Positions 1 to 11,379 of a stretch of DNA of 64,000 nt are shown in pieces. This stretch comes from Crotophaga sulcirostris. Its lineage: Eukaryota > Chordata > Aves > Cuculiformes > Crotophagidae. Position 1 is the first letter of the stretch. The number at the start of each line of letters is the position of its first letter. The position numbers and the translations under genes are program-made. The stretch lies in assembly GCA_013397455.1 (NCBI GenBank), contig VYZB01000169.1:847339-911338 (forward strand), read 5' to 3'. Below the pieces are notes generated by a model that had not been told where the DNA came from, searched no databases, and saw only the letters and a program-made list of their open reading frames with translations.

Positions 1-87
1 TATGTCCCTGACTTTGTTTTACAAGGAATAGGAAGCGATGAAAAGCTGAGGCACTGTTTGGTGTCAGATTTGTCTCATGCTGTGCAG
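1..87 (+). CDS. FNIP1: FNIP1 coding exon, cut by the window edge (fourth from last)
   Basis: Open in phase 0 from base 1, giving 29 residues that begin YVPDFVLQG and end SDLSHAVQ. A splice donor (CAG|GTAATT) follows at 88. The peptide matches the C-terminal region of folliculin-interacting proteins, which form a longin/DENN-type complex with folliculin and bind AMPK and Hsp90, acting in nutrient signalling at the lysosome. The true start of the exon is upstream of the window. FNIP1 and FNIP2 are similar here. I chose FNIP1 because the next gene downstream is RAPGEF6, its known neighbour; FNIP2 lies beside RAPGEF2 instead. The family is clear; the paralogue call rests mainly on synteny. Confidence 0.85.
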
Positions 88-1657
88 GTAATTAAGCTAT
101 ATTTGGTAAATGTATTTGTCACAGTAGGGAAAGGCAAATATTTTTGAAGGTACAAACCTGCTGGAAGCAGAAATATTTACTGTTGCAGCTCTCTTCACGT
201 TTCTCCAGTCCCAGGTCACCAGTTTTTTCTCCTCTCTCAATTAACGTATCTGAAAAATGTGGTTATTTCACTGCAAATCTGGGGCACAAAAGCTGAAGCA
301 GCCTGTGAGGCTTGTGCCCTTGGGAAAATGGATCTTTGCGCTCAGCTGTAGAGAAATCATCAACTCCTGCAGACACAGCAGCTGATGGTTGGGTGCCCAT
401 GGGATGGAGCAGTGTTAAACAGGACCAGACGCTGAGGTTGCTGTGCATCTCCTCCTGGGAAGGGAAGGAGGACACCTCCTGAGGACACCTCAGATGTTCA
501 TGAGGACACCTCTTCCCACACGCATTGAACCAATGTGCTGCTGCTTGTGGGGCAGAAGGTGTCCCTCTGCAGTGAAGCCATCAGGAACGCTGAGTGTTTT
601 GGGGACATGATTCCCTTTTCAGAATTGTAGTCAGTGTTCAGTACTGCCAGCTTTGCTGGGCAGAGAGATACCGATATAATGTAAGTGTCCCAAGTGGACT
701 CGCACTTCTCAGTGTGTGCTGGAAATCATCTCTGCCCATGTGCCAGTGTCTCATGACCCTCATCATGAAGAATGTCTTCCTAATATCTAATCTGAATCTT
801 CCCCCTTCCAATTTAAAGCCATCCCCTCCATCCTGTCACTCCATGCCGTTGTAAAAAGCCCCTCCCTAGGGGCTTTCCTGGAGCCTCTTTCAGTACTGGG
901 AGGCTACTCTAAGGTCTCCCCAAAGCCTTCTCTTCTCCAGGCTGAACAACTCCAACTCTCAGCCTGTCCTCACAGCAGAGGTGCTCTAGCCCATGGATCA
1001 TTTTGTAGCTTCCTCTGGACCCGATACAAAAGGACTGAGCAAGATTTTATAGCCTTATTGTCATCTGAGCCCTGTGTTGAAGTCCCTGGGGACTTCCTGG
1101 AAAGAGGTGCTTCCTAACAGATCAGCCCAGAGAAATGCACTGGGGAAGGACAATGGGTTCAAAAATACTCCGTTCTGAAAACCTCCACGGCTTTAGGCTT
1201 GGCAGGGATGGAGGAGCGAGGTGCAAGCTTGGCTCCTGACTCCCTCTGCTGGCCTCCCACAAACGAAACCAGTGGCACTGGGAATAAACCTGGCCTGGTT
1301 AACGCAGCAATGATTAACAGCAAGGTGGATTTTTGGTACTTTCCGTTTTAGGGCTTTCAAATTCATTTTAGATATGGCAGAACTATGGATATCAAATATC
1401 AGAGATTTAATTGTCAGCCAGTGACACCCTTTCAAGCCTGGAAGAAAACGTGAATAGCAGGTGGCCTAGTGAGGCTGTGCCTTGCTTACAGTAAAGCTCT
1501 GGTTTTAATAGACAGAGTGCAGTTCTTGGCCCATGTTACTGTATGTGAGATGAGTGTCTGGGGTGCTATCCCTGCTATCCAGGATGGTGATGTTTTGTGA
1601 AATGACCGTTGTCATTTGTCATTCTCAGGGTTCTGCTTTTTCTTATTTTGTTCCTAG
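88..1657 (+). other. FNIP1: FNIP1 intron
   Basis: A GT..AG intron between two exons that are both in phase 0. It holds one CR1 fragment on the minus strand (728-1032). Beyond that I see no exon or recognisable repeat. The short open frames in it have no family resemblance. Confidence 0.85.
728..1032 (-). mobile_element. CR1 LINE fragment
   Basis: Reads as the reverse complement of the CR1 3' region. Recognisable blocks are CTTCCTAATATCTAATCTGA (778 on), CCATCCCCTCCATCCTGTCA, GGTCTCCCCAAAGCCTTCTC and CTCCAGGCTGAACAACTCCA, then GAGGTGCTCTAGCCC. Both the terminal 3' tail and the 5' part are missing, so it is an old internal piece. Edges are approximate. Confidence 0.85.
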
Positions 1658-1855
1658 CATCCTGTTCTGGACGAGCCGATTGCAGAAGCCGTCTGCATTA
1701 TTGCAGACACAGACAAGTGGACGGTGCAGGTGGCCAGCAGCCAGAGAAGGATGATTGACAATAAGCTGGGAAAAGAAGTGTTAGTCTCGAGTCTCGTCTC
1801 CAACCTGCTCCATTCCACTCTTCAGCTTTACAAGCATAATTTATCTCCAAACTTT
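1658..1855 (+). CDS. FNIP1: FNIP1 coding exon (third from last)
   Basis: Acceptor TTCCTAG|CATCCT and donor TTT|GTAAGT bound exactly 66 codons, phase 0 at both ends. The peptide starts [19 protein letters not shown], includes [10 protein letters not shown] and ends YKHNLSPNF. These are hallmarks of the conserved C-terminal (DENN-like) domain of FNIP proteins. As both ends are in phase 0, skipping this exon would remove 66 residues without a frameshift. No damaging change is seen, so the copy looks functional. Confidence 0.93.
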
Positions 1856-2252
1856 GTAAGTATGAATGATAATTGTGAGGGCAATGTTCTTAAAGCATCC
1901 TTTCACTTTGTAGTCCAGAGAGGCTGTAAAGTCCTGCCTGATTTATCTGTAGCCACAATTTTAGTAGTCAGTGCATCTCCTGATGTAGCTTTTTGAGCTG
2001 GCTGTTTAAACGCTGCTCTCTAATCAAGACAGCTGTCTCATTAATTCTGATTTAATGTGCAATCAAAGGCTCAAAAGTGAGAGTCTTGCCAATGAAGAAA
2101 AATTTACCAATATCTTATTAATTATTCACCCAAACACGGCCACGGAAAAGGCAACAGACGGATGGGGTCTGGGCTGTCTCGCTTTGAGGCCGGGCGTGGT
2201 TTGGGTCTGGCGCAGTCTTGTCCCTGACACAACGTCTGTCTTTGTGTTCTAG
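1856..2252 (+). other. FNIP1: FNIP1 intron, 397 bases
   Basis: Short GT..AG intron (GTAAGT ... TGTTCTAG). Nothing else is recognised in it. Confidence 0.9.
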
Positions 2253-2368
2253 TGTGTTATGCACCTGGAAGATCGGCTGCAGGAGCTGTATTTCAAAAGC
2301 AAGATGCTGTCTGAGTATCTCAAGGGCCAGATGAGAGTTCACGTCAAGGAGCTGGGCATGGTGCTGGG
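2253..2368 (+). CDS. FNIP1: FNIP1 coding exon (penultimate)
   Basis: Acceptor GTTCTAG|TGTGTT and donor CTGGG|GTACGA. It encodes 38 residues plus two bases of a glycine codon. The peptide begins [19 protein letters not shown] and contains [11 protein letters not shown], strongly conserved in the C-terminal domain of FNIP1 and FNIP2. The leading Cys follows directly from the NF ending the previous exon, as expected in the intact protein. The donor GTACGA is weaker than the GTAAGT seen upstream, but the split glycine codon is completed exactly by the next exon. Confidence 0.93.
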
Positions 2369-3330
2369 GTACGATCACAAACTTCCTCTGAGTGGTGCTG
2401 CCCTGGGTTTCCTGGTGCCAAATCCTCCACCTGGGCTTATCCTAAGCACAGCAAAATAAATTCCTAAAAGGGAGTGTGGCATAAATCACCCATGGCTGCA
2501 GGCTTCTCCTTAGCCATTGCTTGATCCCGAGGACCCCCCAGCCTTTCTCTCTTCCCTCTGGGCAGGAAGATGGGACTCAGCACTCCAGAGCTCGTCAGGC
2601 CCCTTCCTTAGTTGGTCAGTCATCAGTGAACAATGTAGGGCACCTGACTGCTCCAGGCTGACTGTCCCTACATGGCAGAAAACACCCTCTGTGTCATGGA
2701 AGGCACAGGATACCCCTCTGTGGGTGTGGGGTGCAGGCAGAGGAGCTATTTCAGGGGTGTTTATAGGAAGGCTCTGAATGTGGTTTGATGCAAAGGAGCA
2801 CAGGGAAGGCACACGAAGCACGCGTGGAGCTGGAGCTGGGGGAGCAGCTGCAGTGGGGGGAGCTGCAGCACGGTGCCAGGGCTCCCTTGGCAGCTGCAGA
2901 AGTCGTTTAGCCCAGTCCTTTGCTCCTGAGCTTCGTCCCAGCTATTGCTTCCTTTCCTTCGAGGGTAGGAAGGAATCTGCTGTTTTGATTCCCTCCATCT
3001 GCTGTCTCACCAGTTTGTTGGCCCTGTGGAAAAAAACCAAATCCAGGCAGGCAGGAGCTACGGCAGCGCTGCCGGCACAGAGCTGTCGCTCCTCAGGCGC
3101 AGCTGGAGGGGACGTGAGAAGCAGGTGGGTGGTCGGAGCATGGAACCCAGCTGGCAGCGTTGCGTTAGGAGAGAAGCGCACTTGGCTTTGGTTCTCCTTG
3201 AAGAAGGTCCTGCCGCTTGGAGCCGTACACAAACACTTGGGCTGGAGCAGGCAATGTGGCCACGGCTGCACGTGTTCAGCCCAACTATGTTTTGGGGAGG
3301 ATTAAATGTGACTCTTCTGCTTCCTTTCAG
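2369..3330 (+). other. FNIP1: FNIP1 last intron
   Basis: A 962-base GT..AG intron (GTACGA ... CTTTCAG), GC-richer than its neighbours. Several overlapping open frames on both strands (2510-3330) follow from that composition and match no family I know. Confidence 0.88.
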
Positions 3331-3409
3331 GATTGAATCCAGCGACCTCCCTTTGCTGGCAGCTGTAGCAAGCACTCACTCTCCGTACGTTGCCCAGATT
3401 CTACTTTAA
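3331..3409 (+). CDS. FNIP1: FNIP1 terminal coding exon and stop
   Basis: Acceptor CTTTCAG|GATTG. The first base completes the glycine codon, then 25 residues follow, [14 protein letters not shown] then [11 protein letters not shown], ending in TAA at 3407-3409. The terminal motif [11 protein letters not shown] is a signature of FNIP1/FNIP2. Together the four exons give the last 159 residues of a protein usually near 1,100-1,200 residues long. The frame is intact through all four junctions. Confidence 0.94.
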
Positions 3410-3998
3410 AATGCCAGAGGCCACAGACTTTGACTTTTTTCCCCTCTGGAAACAAATTGGAAGATGACTTGTTCTGGCTCCTTTCTCTTTGAAGCAACTA
3501 CAACAAACTGCTTGTTGGACTGTGGCACCTCTGTGTGTGACTGCCCGTTATGCAAACAGTCGGAGATTTTTCCTCTCCCACTTGGTCATTTATAAAGAAA
3601 GGAAAAAAAGAAAACTGAGTAAGCCCACATTTCAACCACAAAAAAAGCAAAGATTTTAGCAAAATACTGAAGATCTGCATTTTTTTTACCCGTTTGTGCC
3701 ACAGCGGCTTAACTGTAATTTATACTGGGGAGTGCGAGGAGGAACTGCTTTGAGAACTACGGGATGCTGTCGCCTATTAGAAACATAACAGGAGGAGGCA
3801 GCGGTGTCTTCAGGTCGGCTTCTGCTGCTGAGGATCTCATTCCCATCTGTAATTCTCAAGCTGCAATGATTTGTAAACAACGTCTACTTTTTCATGTCAT
3901 GGTCAAACTCTGGATGCTTCCAGAACAGGGGTTGGGTCGGATTGTAAAAAGCTCATTAATGGCATTCAGCTTGAAAATCTATTTATGATCTTTCTCCT

Positions 3999-4041
3999 GG
4001 GGAGAGGGAATAGTGGGGGGCGGAGGGAAGGGGGGACAGGG
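3999..4041 (+). promoter_or_regulatory. G-quadruplex motif in the FNIP1 3' UTR
   Basis: Six runs of at least three G (3999-4002, 4006-4008, 4015-4020, 4025-4027, 4030-4035, 4039-4041) are separated by loops of 2-6 bases, fitting the G3+N1-7 pattern. The G strand is the mRNA strand, so an RNA quadruplex is possible. Folding is inferred, not shown. Confidence 0.6.
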
Positions 4042-4653
4042 AGGAGGAGGCCAACAGACAAACTAGCGATGGAGATGCTCTTTCTTGGCCAGAGGTTGTA
4101 ACCAGTATTACATGTTTAAATGTTGCTTTATACTAAGTGATGCTTTTCTTCCACAACGTAATCAAAATGTTAAACCCACCCCCCACCTAAAGAGGATGTT
4201 GGCTGAAGGTTCCCCATGGCTCCCCAGAATGATGTGACTATTACCTCTAACTTTTTTATGGTCTGTAATGTTCTGGCAGCACCGTGTTCTTTTGACAGCA
4301 GTCAGTCAGCCATGGAAATAACGAACTAACATAATTGTACCAAAGCGTTGGGGAAAAACCGAACAGACTATGACCCTTGGTTGCTCAGGTAACGAATTGA
4401 TATATTTTTTAAAACCATTCTACAAAAAACAAACATTGATTACACCAGAGTATAGAAATATCAGAACTATTTTTTGACAAATAGACCCTTGATGCAGACA
4501 ACTCTGATCCCTTTTCTACTCACGTGTATAGTTATCAGCAGGAACTGCTGTTTGTTTTATTCTCAGCATATCTCCTCGGCTCGGCCATCGCGGTTTTGTC
4601 GTTGTGTGCACAGCAGCAGCACAAGAGCTGATGGACCCGACTGGTGTAAGTGA

Positions 4654-4663
4654 TGTAAATAAA
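4654..4663 (+). promoter_or_regulatory. Proximal poly(A) signal overlapping a Pumilio-type motif
   Basis: AATAAA lies at 4658-4663 and TGTAAATA (consensus UGUANAUA) at 4654-4661, so the two share four bases. A GT-rich stretch (GGTGGGTTATGTGTG) follows about 8-24 bases after the signal. Use of this site would give a 3' UTR of roughly 1.3 kb in place of about 3 kb. Confidence 0.5.
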
Positions 4664-6244
4664 GACTGGCAGGTGGGTTATGTGTGCGAAGGCTCTACTA
4701 CCTCAGTTTAACTGGACACTTCATTATAGGCTTTTCCTTGCATATTTGTCCTAGCAGCCAATTAATGTTGCTGATTTGTAGGTTCTGTTTTCATGGGTTA
4801 TGCTCAGTGTCCACAGAAACAGGAGACACGCGGTCACTGGGTCGCTGAGCTCTATAAACAGTTCTATAAAAATGCTTTTCTGTAATCATCTTTTCAATAG
4901 TGCAGCACGCCTGCCATTGTTGTTTGCAGAGTTATTTTAAATACGAATCTATTTTAACCATTTGATAAACTTGGAAACAATAGGAGAGATCCTTCCCCAC
5001 CGCTGTCAATGACAAAACTCTCCTCCCTTCCTTTGCTGGGGCCAGGATTTCACCCAGGGCGTTTTTTGTCGTATTTAAAACCTTAAACTCCAGTGGCTGT
5101 TCCAGGGCAGATGGGCATGGCAGACCCACAGCCCTTTCCATATAGGACCGCGTCTACTTTAGAAAGAGAACCAAACGTTAATGGAGGCAGCGTCATTGGA
5201 AACTCATTTGTAAAACCTAACGCTGGCTGCAGCGGGGAAGGAGCTTGTGTTTAATCTGTGAGCTGAGGGTTTCTCCCCTGTTCTTCCCGTGTCCTTCCTT
5301 CACCACATACTGAGGTTACATCTGGCTTTTGGAAGGAGTGCAAACCATAGGGGCCCAGTTGTGTAAACACATTTTTAACGAAATATAGGATTGACTTCAG
5401 AATATGAATTTTGAACTCTCTGATATGTTATGTAGCCTCTTGTTCCGATTCCAAACATTGCATGTAGATTTGCAGTCGTAACCGAATGGTATCAGTGCTG
5501 CCGGGTGTTGGCCTTGTGGTTCCTGTTTGAGGAATCTGAGGATGCACTCCTGCCCCGAGGGGGTTCCCTACGTGGGTTCAGCCATAGCACATGCCCAGGG
5601 AACACTGCAGCGTAATCCTGGCACCTCCCAGCACTGTGCCTGTAACACTACCCTGCAGGAGAACCCGCTGTTTCCTCCATTTAGCTATGATTAGATGAGT
5701 GGTGGGTATTGCTTTGAACTGGATTTGACTCTCGAGAAAGGCCCTTGCATAGTTTGAAACACCTGTTAACTGGAGCAGGAGAATAAGGTGGTTGTGGGGT
5801 GGCACCTTCTCTGCTGTCAGGGCAAACTCACCCCAACCCTGCGGGCTAGGCTACTGCTCTGCAAGGTCACTGCCAGGGCACCTGACCCTGTAGTACGTGT
5901 GTCTGTCTGTTAAATAATACAAAAAGGGATCTTTTACATCGATCATAGCATCGATTTCTACACAGTGATTTGGTTTATGTGAATACAAAACTAATGTTTG
6001 ATTTCTGTTTTCTGCTATTACCAATCTCCATTAACGTCTTAATTTTCTGGCTGAAGACTAAGTGTAGTTGGCACGTGAATTAGCAAATTGGGTTTCGTTG
6101 CAATTGGCAAAGACTGGGCTGCTAAGAACAAAAAAAATACTGTAAAGAAAGGATTTTACACCTTGTGTATGTTTTCCCTATTAGTTATTACAGCTGTTTT
6201 ATGACAATTTTTTGCTTTCTCTAAATTATTTAGATGGTGGTACT

Positions 6245-6420
6245 TGTAAAATGCTGGGTAAAATGTACATACTTGTTCTCTCTTCTGGTTTTGTATATAT
6301 TTCCTGAGATGTGCACTTGTATTATAATAACCATTCCCAATTTTAGGGGAAATTTGTGCAATAAATACCGTATGTCAGTTTACTTCTGCTACATCTTGTG
6401 TTCATTTTTTGTACTTGTAG
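6245..6420 (+). promoter_or_regulatory. Distal FNIP1 poly(A) site with UGUA elements
   Basis: AATAAA at 6360-6365 is preceded by TGTA motifs at 6245, 6264 (TGTACATA) and 6292 (TGTATATA), and followed by the GT/T-rich stretch CTTGTGTTCATTTTTTGTAC at about 6394-6413. This is the usual layout for a CFIm-assisted vertebrate poly(A) site. Two of the UGUA motifs also fit the Pumilio consensus. It gives a 3' UTR of about 2.95 kb. Confidence 0.65.
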
Positions 6421-9400
6421 TAGGAGGGTGTTTGTGAGCGTGTAAACTGGGACCATCTCAAGCCTGACACCTCTCTTGTCACATCCCTTTTGGGGTGGTG
6501 TTTCCCTGTACTCAGAGGCACTGCAGCCTTTTAATTTAGGGTCTCTTAAGGAATTCATCAAATTTCAAATAGGAATTTGTGTGTGAACTTGCTGTCCCTT
6601 CAACTGGGAATGTTGTTGGCCCAAAAGAGCAGCAGTGGGAGGGGAAGGTGGTCCTGACCATCCTAACCAATTTTGCATGAGGAGAGCAGACGTGTGTGCT
6701 TCCATTGGGGAAGGAGGAGAAACAGGAGCAGCATTTGGCTGTGGCAACACCAGAGGCACTGTGGGGCTCCCAGCCAACAGAGGAGGGGTGACGTGGGGAC
6801 TCTACACTGTGCTTAACAGCAATCCCTTGTATTAAATCCATCTCCTCCAGGTTTCAGCTGTGCTATGACAGCTTTGCCAGAGCCACTGCAGAGCCACTGT
6901 GGGACACACAGCTTGCTCACGGCTGTGGGAGGTCCTGCATGAGGAGCTTCCCACGGAGCCATGGATCCCCACAGGAATCGGCGTGGTCTGTCGGAGGTTT
7001 GCTGTGGCTCTCCTTTCCCCTGAGGGACACTGCTGGGCAACATCTGCCAGGGCAATGTCTGCTGGCAGTCCTGCAAGGCTGGATGCATCGTGTGGCCTTT
7101 GGGAATGAACAGCTTCATGTGGGCCATCACCCTTGTGGCACGCACGTGGGTCTCACACAGGTTCTCTGCTCCTTTTCTCCTGGGAAGCACAGTAGCAGGA
7201 GGAAGCATGTTACTCCTGTTTCTTTGTTTATCTTCATTACCAAAAATATTTGTACCGCAGCAGAATTTGATTTCTAAGTCTCTGCTTGTTCCAGCTGTTT
7301 GTTCCCAGCTGGAGCTGAAGACATCTGCTCCAAGGGTGGGGAGTCACAGCCTGAGCTTCTGCCTTCAGCCGTGCTGCCGAGGACCAGCTGCAACAGGCAT
7401 GGAGAGCTCTTAATGCCAATCACCAGTAGTTACGGTGCAGAAGGAGAAGGTGCATACGTACGAGAAGACAGTCAGGAGCTGGTCCTGTGGTTTCAGACGT
7501 TACTGCGGAAGGAAAGGCGACCTGCGGAACATCACAAGCATTTGTGGTGAGGCACCCGGCAGCACCTCCTGCGCTGCCGGTGAGGTGGGAGCCGTGCATG
7601 GTCACCTCTGCCACAAGATCACGTCTCCTGATAGAGCTCAGCCGAATGCAGTGCGTGGTCACTTCCCCTGCCCGGTGTCTGTTGCTCAAAGCCCCTGTGG
7701 GTTTGAGCAATGCCCAGCATGGCCGGTCTGTGGGCAGGGCAGCTTCTGCCCATGGACTGGCCTCTTGGCCCCACAGGGCTGAACAACGGGCCCTGATAGT
7801 TTGCAGGGTGAGCCCAGCTTTGCAGCTTCTTCACATTGGGGCTCAAGTGCTCCAGCCCTGCTGCAGACACTTATTGTTGTTTCCAGGTGAGTTTTCCACC
7901 ACAGCTCAGCATTAGAACCTTGCAGTGCAACCTAGCCAGGTGTTTGGGTGCTCAGTCACCTCTGAGGGTAAGGAACCATGATCCCTGTGCAGAGCTGTGG
8001 GAAGCGTGATGGAGCTCCACTGCTGTTCAGCACTGATGAGGCATCCTGGACCAGCTGGCAGGTCCTTATCACAGCATCCCAAAGGAAGTATTTGGGCTGT
8101 AGGTTGGTCTTGGATTTCAAAAGCAGCCCAGGAGATAAGCAGGTGCCTGTTCCTTGTGCCCCAGCGGCTCTGCCTGTGCCCCATCTCCAGCCAGGCCCCA
8201 GGCAGGGAGAAAAGCCCCACTCTGGGTGCTGGTGGAGGTGGCAGGAAGGAAACGTCCTGCCCTGGCTCATCTTTTTCCCATTACAAAATCAGAACCTTGT
8301 GTGAATGAGAGGGAGCTACTTCCTCTGACGCAGGGGACAACTTGTGCCCTGGGGAGCCTGGGGCCGGGGGAGCCCCTGTGGTGCTGGGGCTGTCCCCAGG
8401 CCTGCCAGGTTTCAGCCCATAAAGACACTGTTCACTGCTGATATTTTTTTGTTTCAGGATTTCATTTTTCCCATGCTTTCCAAACCACTGAGAGAGAGGA
8501 ACTTTCTTCAGACACCGTGCCTTTGGCTGCTCTAGCTGTTCAGTTTGTAACCGCCATAACCAGATCATCTGCTTTATCTGGAATTTGCTTTTTCTTCTTC
8601 GTTGACTCTTCAGCATGAGGTTTGGTGCCTCTGGTGGGACAGACCCAGCTTTTTTTAATTAAGGAAAACCACCAAGGGGGAGCAGGGAGCTGCAGTGATG
8701 TCTCCTGTGGCTCTGTTGGGTTGGAGCAGTTGTGAAAAGTGAGAAGCAGGGCTGCTCTTGTTATTTCCTTCTCAAGCAGGATGGGCTGAAGTCACAGCTC
8801 GGGGACACAAATACACATTGCTTGTGGCATCGCTGGGGCAGGTGGGAGAGCTGAAGGTGGAATTTTTCCCAGCCTCTTAATGGAAAACAAATGTTTTCTT
8901 TGAGTGGCACAGAAAATGAAACCAGTGTTTCTTATGGCAGTGCATGTTGTTGGACTTAAAAAGATGGGTGAGAGCATTTCCTTGAAAACTGAGCATATTA
9001 CTGCCTAAAGGCATATTATCTTAGTTTCCTTGGCTAGCAGAATGAATTTCTAGAATGTTTCCATTGATGTCACCAAAAGAAAAGTGGTTTAGAAACAGCC
9101 CAGAGCCAGCGGTGAGAGCGCACAGAGGCAAAGCTGGAGTCTGGATAGGGGTGACAATGGCAAGTGACTTGGTCGTCTCCTGGTGCTGATATTGCACCAC
9201 TGGTGGGCCCGCTGCTGAGCAAACATCTGCCTTTAAAGGCCCTGGTGCAGGGATTGTGAAAGGACGTTACGCTATGAAGGTGTTTACAAACAGTGACTTT
9301 TGGGAAGGGGGTACAAATGGGTTCGTGCGCTTGATTTTTCTGCCAGAGATGCTTTTCGCTTTGGAGAACTTTGATACATTTGAAAAGATGACATTCAGCA

Positions 9401-11379
9401 ATTCTTCTATAATTACTTCAAAATTACAGCTACGAGCAATTATATTTTTCAATAGCTTATTGAGTGCACTGAATCCTAAGAAATTAACTACCAAATTTTC
9501 AAGGAGCGGATTTATTAATAGCAGCTGTAACTAGAAATCTTGTCTAATTTTGATCACTACCAAAGGAACAGAAAGAATAAGGGCTCCTGTTCCCATGTAT
9601 TAACAATATGACTGATAAAATTTGCAGGAGACATTCTTGGTGAACAAGATAATTACAGCTGTGTTGCTTGTGCTGCAATAATTAATGATCGTGTGCTTTA
9701 TTCTCTGAGCTTGTTTTTCTTGTACAGCTCCAACAGTTTAAATAAAGGTCTTGCTCTCTGTCATTTCACGTGATGTTGTTCCGAAGCTGGTTAGGCTGTA
9801 AAACCCATCTGCCTGCAGGCAAATTTATTTTTCAATATACAGTTTAAATCTGCGAACAATTTCTTAAATTGTAGGTTAGTGAAAAGCAGGCCCTTCCCAT
9901 AGAAATGATACAGTTGTTTAAGAACCATGGTCTTGAACTGATTTAGTATTAAAATGAAGGGCCCTGTCCTGTGCTGGTGAGAGAACAGCGATCAGTTCAG
10001 AGTCCCATTTTTAGGGTGAAAATAATCCTTAACCTAAACACAGCTTCTCAGAGATGTTGGGTTGTTGCATCCCTGTCTGTTTTCCCCAGGCTTGCTCACT
10101 GGGAAGCTGCTGGCCCCGTTGGGTCACCGGCTGGGGCAGCAGCTCCCCCTCTGCGCTGCAGAAGCAGCACCGGCTCAGGCAGCTCGGCAGGAGCCCCAAT
10201 GGGCTTTATGCAGAGCAAGTCATCAGGCTGAGAAACACGGAGTCAATTCCCTCTTTTTTCAGGACATGTACAACAGAGGTTGTTTTAGAGGCAGTGTCTG
10301 TCCTCTGCCTTCAACACTTACAGTCAAAGCATGCGCTCGTTAAGCGTTTCTAATTGATTTGTGATTTGGCTGTTTCCTGTTCAGACTGTCAACTATGGAG
10401 GCAGCTGAGCATCATCACCGGAGCATGCGGCGGTCTTGCTATCTCAGTGATAGCTTTTGCCAACAGAGCTGTAACCCCCTCCTTGCCTACAGTGTTACCA
10501 ACAGTTTCATCTGCAGGGTCACCATCACTGGTGGGCTCTGCACCAGTCCTTCACATTGGTGTTCTCTCTGGCACTCGCCTCCACTTACGATCACTCAGTG
10601 CCAGCTACTGGCCAGGCCCCAGGAGATGCCTTTGCAACTGCTGGTGATTCCCACCCACAACACAGGCTTCTGCTGAGCTCTGCTCTCTCCGTTTCTTATT
10701 GTAATCCACTCACTGCCGCTTTTGGTTGCAAATTCTTTACCATTTGTGTGCACATCCTTCTTTTAGACCACAACTGGAAAAAACCTCTAGGGTGGTTCCT
10801 GTTACCTCAAGGTCTCCTTAACTGCAAACCCGCAAACTGTTACCATTTCTCTTGGTACCTTCTTTAAAAAGCACGGCACATTTGGAATACCCTCCTGGAG
10901 GCAGGCTCATGTAGTAATTCACAAAACAGCTACTGCTATGGTGATTGTTGACATAAAAGAAAACACTTCTACTGCAAAGGCCATTTTGCCTTGGATAAAG
11001 ACTGCAATAAACCCAACTGTTTAAATGCAACACAGGTTTCTACGGAAAGAATCTGCTCACTGGCCAGAGCTCTGAGAAAAATATTGGTCACTTTAGAGCT
11101 TGAAAAATGCAGGTGCTGAGATATCTGCTGGTGCCATCTGTGGCTTTTAGCATATTGGTACAGCACTGAAGTATTCCTTGTGGCATTGAGGGGAGCTAGA
11201 GCAGCTGGAGAGCAGCTTATCTGCAACGTGTCCAAGTGAGCCCCATTCAGCTTTCCAGAAGTGTTAAAGTTTGCTCAGTCCAGTTGGACCAGTCATTTCA
11301 TATACAGTTATTGAAAATATTATTTCCGTGGCAAGATTGTTCTTGGTGTCATGATGTTTCTGAAAGTCAGTATGCTTCT
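6386..11379. other. Intergenic DNA, proximal part
   Basis: No gene is supported. Roughly 6,600-8,500 is GC-rich and carries many overlapping short open frames on both strands without family resemblance. The stretch 9,250-9,545 is AT-rich and open on both strands, and could be conserved noncoding DNA. An isolated AATAAA at 9741-9746 followed by T/GT-rich sequence could end an unrecognised noncoding transcript, but no exon is evident. Confidence 0.6.

Larger units (their letters stand above)
3410..6385 (+). other. FNIP1: FNIP1 3' UTR (inferred)
   Basis: Runs from the stop codon to about 20 bases past the poly(A) signal at 6360-6365. I see no acceptor or conserved frame that would break it and no CR1 inside it, although the flanking DNA has them. 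Notable contents are a G-run cluster at 3999-4041, a proximal poly(A) signal at 4658-4663 overlapping a Pumilio-type motif, and three UGUA motifs just upstream of the distal signal. The end is inferred from signals only, without transcript data. Confidence 0.65.

Noticed and set aside
2510..3305. Overlapping open frames on both strands in the last FNIP1 intron
   Set aside because: The intron is GC-rich and so poor in stops. Flanking exons join perfectly without it, and the frames show no similarity to known proteins.
6812..8620. Many overlapping 80-140 codon frames in GC-rich intergenic DNA
   Set aside because: They occur in all frames at once, as expected from composition. No codon pattern, splice structure or family match favours any of them.
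9741..9746. AATAAA with T/GT-rich downstream sequence, considered as a second distal FNIP1 end
   Set aside because: The site at 6360 is better supported by UGUA motifs and a plausible 3' UTR length. This one lies 3.4 kb further on without other support.
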